From: Bacillota bacterium
GTDB taxonomy: Bacteria; Bacillota; Bacilli; Alicyclobacillales; SLC66
NCBI GenBank assembly: GCA_021821225.1
Contig: JAKACR010000112.1
Location: 1-8,371, forward strand
Direction: 5' to 3'
Length of the DNA stretch: 8,371 bases
Shown here: positions 5,330-8,371 of the stretch, piece by piece
Layout: every line of letters begins with the position of its first letter
How positions within the stretch are numbered: the first letter of the stretch is position 1
Translations under genes and position numbers: made by a program
Notes under the pieces: model-generated
Told to the model about the DNA's origin: nothing
Seen by the model: the letters and a program-made list of their open reading frames with translations, nothing else
The model's database searches: none

Positions 5330-7213
5330 GTGCTAGTGCCCAGGGAGGAACGTCCCAAGCGATCATTGACCACGCGGCGCGTCGCATGGTTCGCCTCCGC
5401 GATCGCGCTCGCCATGACGACTCTCGTTGTCCGGCTGGGCTATGTGCAGATTACGCTCGGCCGTCAATACGATACGCTCGTGCAGGTGCAAAACTATTCC
5501 ACGCTGCCCATTCCCGGCCCGCGCGGCAAGATTTTTGACAGCCAGGGAATGGTGCTCGCCACCAATACGCCGCAGTTCAGCATTCTGTACGTCCGCTATC
5601 CAAACGATTCGCAATCCGCCCGCGCGGTGGCCAAGCGACTGGCCGGCCCGCTCGGCATGAAGGCGGCGAGCCTGTATCGTGCGATGGTGATCACCAACCA
5701 ATGGGAAGCCGCCTCGACGCTCACGCAAAACGCCACGCCATTGCAGATTTCGTATGTGGCCGAACACCGCAACAGTCTGCCCGGCATCATCATGATGGCC
5801 ACGCCGCGCCGCGTTTATCCCCAAGGCGTGCTTGCCGCCCACGAGTTGGGGTATGTCGGCCCTATCCCGTCGTCCGAAGCGTCCTGGTATGCGGCGCACG
5901 GCTACAGTCCAAACGACCAGGTCGGTCTGGCCGGACTTGAGCAGCAGTACCAAAGCGTGCTGCGCGGTCACTCCGGCGCCATGAAAATTCCAGTGAACAA
6001 CGCGGGCGTGCCACAGCCGGGAGGCACCGTGTACCAACCGCCCACCCAGGGCAACAACCTGATTCTGAACATGAACGGGGCGCTGGAAAAAGACGCGGAA
6101 CAGGCGCTCATCAGCCGTATCCAGTACCTGCGCAACCGAGGGGAGACAAACGTCCATTCCGGGACGATTGTCGTGATGAATGTGCACACCGGCGCTGTGC
6201 TGGCCATGGCGAGCTATCCCACGTACAACCCTAACTGGTGGACCGGCGGCATCAGCCAAGCTCACTACCAGCAATACCTTGCGAACCAGGCCGGGTTCAA
6301 CCGGGCGATCAGCGGACTGTACATGCCGGGATCCACGCAAAAGATGCTCACGGCCATGGCGGCCCTGATGAATCACGAAATCACACCGTCCTTGAAGGTG
6401 AACGACCAAGGCGGTCTCTGGATCGGCAATTACTTCATGCAGAGCTGGAACCCGGTCGGCTTTGGCGTGATCGGCCTGCGCAAGGCGCTGGAAGTCTCGG
6501 ACGACACCTACTTTTATCAGGTCGGCTTGAACATGGGGCACTACAACACGAACAATCCGCCGAACAATATCGCCGCCTGGCTGAACGGTCCGCGGGTGAC
6601 GGCGCTCAAGCAGATCCAGTCTCTCGGGCGACAGTTCGGCCTGACGAGTCCCACCGGAATCGACCTGCCGGGGGAACAGACGGGTTACGTGACGTTTAGC
6701 AACCCGCCCACACTGTACGACCTCCCGGCCGCCGCGATCGGCCAGATGGAGGCGTACTCAACGATCGGCCTCACGACGTACATCGCGGCCATTGCAAACG
6801 GCGGTTACCGCTACCAGCCGCAGATGGTGCACGAGATCACGTCGCCGTCCGGAAAAGTGCTGAAGGTGTTCAAGCCTCACCTGATCAACAAGGTCAACGT
6901 GAAACCGAAGTACATCAAGCTGATGCAACAAGGACTGGAGATGGCCACGCACGGCAGCCTGGGGACCGCCACCTACTTCTTTGGCAACGACCCCGTCAAC
7001 GTCGCTGGGAAAACGGGAACGGCGGAGACGGCGAACCAACTGAAAAACAACTCGGTGTTTGTCGGCTATGCGCCGTACAACCACCCGCAGATCGCCGTCG
7101 CGGCCGTCATCCCGAACGTGACGGGCGAAGGATTTCACGCGGCCGCCCCGATGGCGCAGATTGTGATCGACGACTACTTTGCGCTGCAAAAGCAGCACGC
7201 GAAAAAACCCTGA
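5330..7213 (+). CDS. Class B penicillin-binding protein, PBP2 type
   Basis: This is a 627-residue DD-transpeptidase that cross-links peptidoglycan at the outer face of the membrane, of the kind that works with a SEDS glycosyltransferase in cell elongation or spore cortex synthesis. A short cytoplasmic tail and one membrane helix (about 18-40) lead to the dimerisation/pedestal domain starting at PRGKIFDSQG (64-73), with HELGYVG and GLAGLEQQYQSVLRG typical of the family. The catalytic motifs are complete: S335-T-Q-K338, S390-D-D392 (SxD in place of SxN, as in other PBP2 proteins), and K561-T-G563-T. There are no PASTA domains, so it is not a SpoVD-like protein with PASTA. No mreBCD or SEDS gene adjoins it, so pbpA/mrdA-type naming would be a guess. 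GTG 5330 follows AGGAG (5316-5320) with 9 nt spacing. The stop TGA (7211-7213) lies inside the 10-bp target duplication of repeat copy B; the protein itself appears intact. Confidence 0.95.
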   Translation: MLVPREERPKRSLTTRRVAWFASAIALAMTTLVVRLGYVQITLGRQYDTLVQVQNYSTLPIPGPRGKIFDSQGMVLATNTPQFSILYVRYPNDSQSARAVAKRLAGPLGMKAASLYRAMVITNQWEAASTLTQNATPLQISYVAEHRNSLPGIIMMATPRRVYPQGVLAAHELGYVGPIPSSEASWYAAHGYSPNDQVGLAGLEQQYQSVLRGHSGAMKIPVNNAGVPQPGGTVYQPPTQGNNLILNMNGALEKDAEQALISRIQYLRNRGETNVHSGTIVVMNVHTGAVLAMASYPTYNPNWWTGGISQAHYQQYLANQAGFNRAISGLYMPGSTQKMLTAMAALMNHEITPSLKVNDQGGLWIGNYFMQSWNPVGFGVIGLRKALEVSDDTYFYQVGLNMGHYNTNNPPNNIAAWLNGPRVTALKQIQSLGRQFGLTSPTGIDLPGEQTGYVTFSNPPTLYDLPAAAIGQMEAYSTIGLTTYIAAIANGGYRYQPQMVHEITSPSGKVLKVFKPHLINKVNVKPKYIKLMQQGLEMATHGSLGTATYFFGNDPVNVAGKTGTAETANQLKNNSVFVGYAPYNHPQIAVAAVIPNVTGEGFHAAAPMAQIVIDDYFALQKQHAKKP

Positions 7214-7216
7214 AAG
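7207..7216 (+). repeat. Target-site duplication, left copy (ACCCTGAAAG)
   Basis: This 10-bp sequence directly precedes repeat copy B and recurs exactly at 7417-7426 on its far side. It contains the last bases and the TGA of the PBP2 gene. A 5-bp reading (TGAAA, with the element running 7216-7420) is possible but leaves five flanking matches unexplained. Confidence 0.75.
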
Positions 7217-7331
7217 AGGTTGTTCAAAAAGGGGGCAGAACTCCCCGGCGCTGGCGGAGTCATCGCCAGAAATACTCCCTCACGCACCCAAAAGCGTACG
7301 CTCGGTCCGCATTTCTGGTTGCTTCCTAGGA

Positions 7332-7374
7332 GACATGGGATAATGTCCGCTGCACACTCGATTTATCCCATGTC
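7332..7374. repeat. Perfect 12-bp inverted repeat inside copy B
   Basis: GACATGGGATAA (7332-7343) pairs with TTATCCCATGTC (7363-7374) across a 19-nt loop. In copy A one arm is missing and the other is altered (TTATCCTATGTC), so the hairpin is not essential to the element or copy A is decayed. Confidence 0.7.
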
Positions 7375-7386
7375 CCATTGCACTGC

Positions 7387-7410
7387 GCGGGTCTTACCTG
7401 CCTTCTTTTT
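7387..7410 (+). terminator. Terminator-like end of copy B
   Basis: GCGGG (7387-7391), loop TCTTA, CCTGC (7397-7401), with one G-U pair, is followed by CTTC and TTTTT (7406-7410). It lies between the PBP2 gene and the ABC exporter gene and could separate their transcription. The gap before the T tract makes strength uncertain. Confidence 0.35.
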
Positions 7411-7416
7411 GAACAG

Positions 7417-7426
7417 ACCCTGAAAG
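7417..7426 (+). repeat. Target-site duplication, right copy (ACCCTGAAAG)
   Basis: This is an exact repeat of 7207-7216 on the far side of copy B. Removing 7217-7426 would restore an intact PBP2 3' end running straight into the leader of the ABC exporter gene. Confidence 0.75.
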
Positions 7427-7472
7427 GAAAATTACTTCGGTTAACGGAATAATTTTGTGTTAAAATGGTGGC

Positions 7473-7479
7473 GGAGGTG
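7473..7479 (+). promoter_or_regulatory. Strong ribosome binding site for the ABC exporter gene
   Basis: GGAGGTG is a seven-base match to the 16S anti-Shine-Dalgarno sequence. No ATG, GTG or TTG lies within 5-16 nt downstream in any frame. In the exporter's frame the codon at the ideal distance (7 nt) is ATA 7487. Confidence 0.55.
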
Positions 7480-7486
7480 CGTCGTC

Positions 7487-8371
7487 ATAGACAATCCGCA
7501 GCATTTACTCCGCCACTTCATCTGGCGCAACAAATGGCCGTATGCCTCGTCCATATTTTCCATAATTATGTCGCAAATGGTCATCGTGCAGTTCCCGCGC
7601 ATTGTTGGCCAATTTACCGATGCGGTCGTCGCACACCGGATCACGTGGGCTGGAGTCGGCCACTACGCCCTGCTGCTCATGGCGGTCGGCGCAGGCTCCA
7701 CTCTGCTGTTCGGCGTCGGACAATTTCGCAACGGGCAGCTTGCGCGGGTGTTCGAGTACGAATTGCGCGACCGCCTGTTCGGACACTGGGAGACGCTATC
7801 CGCCGAATACTACCATCACCGCAGCGTCGGCGACCTGCTCAATCACGCGGTCAACGATGTGCGCGCCGTGCGCGAGATGCTGTCGGGCGCCATGAACAAT
7901 GTCACCAATGCCGTTTTTCTGCTTGGCGCCTCCCTGTTTATGACACTTCGCACGATCAGCGTTTCGCTGACGCTCGTGAGCGTGATCCCCATCCTGACCA
8001 TACCCGTTTTCATCGCCTGGTGGGGGCCGCGGATCCGTCTGGCGTCGCGCGGGGTGCAGGAAGCGCTCTCGGATATGGCGGAATTGACGGAGGAGAGCCT
8101 GTCCGCCATTCGGCTGATCAAGACGACGGCCAACGAGCCGGTCGAAGAACGGCGTTTCGCCAGCCGGGTGGACCGCATTGTGGCGCAGCAGATGAAGATG
8201 TTTCGCCGCACCGCGCTTTTTCAGTCGTTCATCCCTCTGATGGGATCGCTCAGTTTCGCCATTGCGCTGTCGTACGGCGGCTATCTCACGGTGAACGGGA
8301 CGATCAAGCTGGGGATGTTCGTCGCCTTCACCCTGTACCTCGCCATGATTCTGACGCCTTTGCAGCAGATC
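7487..8371 (+). CDS. ABC exporter half-transporter, membrane domain (partial, YheI-like)
   Basis: The first 295 codons of an ABC-type exporter of the MsbA/YheI class run off the window end. Only the membrane domain is present. The features are a first helix with KWPYASSIFSIIMSQMV followed by the family's FPRIVGQFTDAV, and the elbow and intracellular segment YELRDRLFGHWETLSAEYY with GDLLNHAVNDVRAVREM. Paired helices (about 140-185), the coupling region ALSDMAELTEESLSAIRLIK, and LGMFVAFTLYLAMILTP near helix 6 also fit. The nucleotide-binding domain with Walker motifs would follow outside. YheI-type proteins usually pair with a second half (YheH) encoded next door, so a partner gene may follow. 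Start choices are ATA 7487 (best spaced from GGAGGTG, matching where YheI begins), GTG 7457 (only a weak CGGAA before it) and ATG 7568 (would cut off most of the first helix). The substrate cannot be deduced. Confidence 0.88.
   Translation, partial: MDNPQHLLRHFIWRNKWPYASSIFSIIMSQMVIVQFPRIVGQFTDAVVAHRITWAGVGHYALLLMAVGAGSTLLFGVGQFRNGQLARVFEYELRDRLFGHWETLSAEYYHHRSVGDLLNHAVNDVRAVREMLSGAMNNVTNAVFLLGASLFMTLRTISVSLTLVSVIPILTIPVFIAWWGPRIRLASRGVQEALSDMAELTEESLSAIRLIKTTANEPVEERRFASRVDRIVAQQMKMFRRTALFQSFIPLMGSLSFAIALSYGGYLTVNGTIKLGMFVAFTLYLAMILTPLQQI

Larger units (their letters stand above)
7217..7416 (+). repeat. MITE-like element, copy B (200 bp)
   Basis: This is the second copy of the element at 4872-5054, in opposite chromosomal orientation but in the same sense relative to the gene it follows. 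The ends are inverted repeats: AGGTTGTTCAAAAAGGGGGC on the left and, reading inward from the right, CTGTTCAAAAAGAAGGC. Internal structure includes a near-perfect 10-position stem (7266-7275 with 7309-7318), an inner stem (CACGC 7281-7285 region with GCGTA 7294-7298), and a perfect 12-bp hairpin (7332-7343 with 7363-7374). An exact 10-bp direct repeat flanks it, so it has transposed into the end of the PBP2 gene. It is too short for a transposase and would need one supplied elsewhere. I cannot name the parent insertion sequence family from the ends. Confidence 0.88.

Noticed and set aside
5363..6541. 392-codon open frame on the - strand inside the PBP2 gene
   Set aside because: It is antisense to a gene with complete catalytic motifs, is His/Arg/Val-rich as expected of a shadow frame, and has no recognisable domain.
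5055..7426. Composite transposon carrying the PBP2 gene
   Set aside because: The flanking copies encode no transposase, copy B has its own target duplication directly around it, and no duplication joins the outer ends.
1..8371. CRISPR array, tRNA or rRNA genes
   Set aside because: I saw no regularly spaced direct repeats, no cloverleaf and no rRNA-like sequence on either strand.

Overview
The window looks like chromosome from a spore-forming, Gram-positive bacterium (Bacillota) with fairly GC-rich DNA. An Alicyclobacillaceae-type organism is my best guess, but nothing here proves the family. The reasons are GG(A)GG ribosome binding sites with GTG starts, type IV pilus genes without any secretin or PilP gene, a tiny hydrophobic protein resembling the YjcZ group with a mother-cell-type -10 box, and a YheI-like ABC exporter half.

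Positions 1-4722 hold the distal part of a type IV pilus operon on the + strand: pilM, pilN and pilO (the inner-membrane alignment complex, with overlapping ends), then three prepilin-like genes of PilV, PilW and PilX type. The last carries a long repetitive C-terminal region that reads like a beta-solenoid, and it lacks the Glu at +5 of the pilin helix. The PilM-like protein has lost recognisable nucleotide-binding motifs. The motor ATPases, PilC, the prepilin peptidase and the major pilin are not in the window. A short GC hairpin with a T tract at 4805-4824 probably ends the operon.

Positions 4723-7486 hold a 42-residue hydrophobic protein on the - strand (5055-5183) and, divergently, a complete class B penicillin-binding protein of the PBP2 type (5330-7213). 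Each is followed immediately, at its stop codon, by a copy of the same ~180-200 bp element. The copies lie in opposite orientation on the chromosome but in the same orientation relative to the gene they follow. The element has GTTCAAAAAG terminal inverted repeats, internal hairpins with two compensatory base-pair changes between copies, and terminator-like distal ends. The copy after the PBP2 gene is flanked by an exact 10-bp direct repeat (ACCCTGAAAG) that contains the PBP2 stop codon. This looks like a non-autonomous mobile element (MITE-like) that may act as a mobile 3' end or terminator, and it is the most interesting thing in the window.

Positions 7487-8371 hold the 5' part of an ABC exporter half-transporter (membrane domain only; the ATPase domain lies beyond the window). 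Its strong ribosome binding site faces no ATG, GTG or TTG, so the gene may start with ATA. Before the element inserted, this gene lay about 60-70 bp behind the PBP2 gene and may have been co-transcribed with it.
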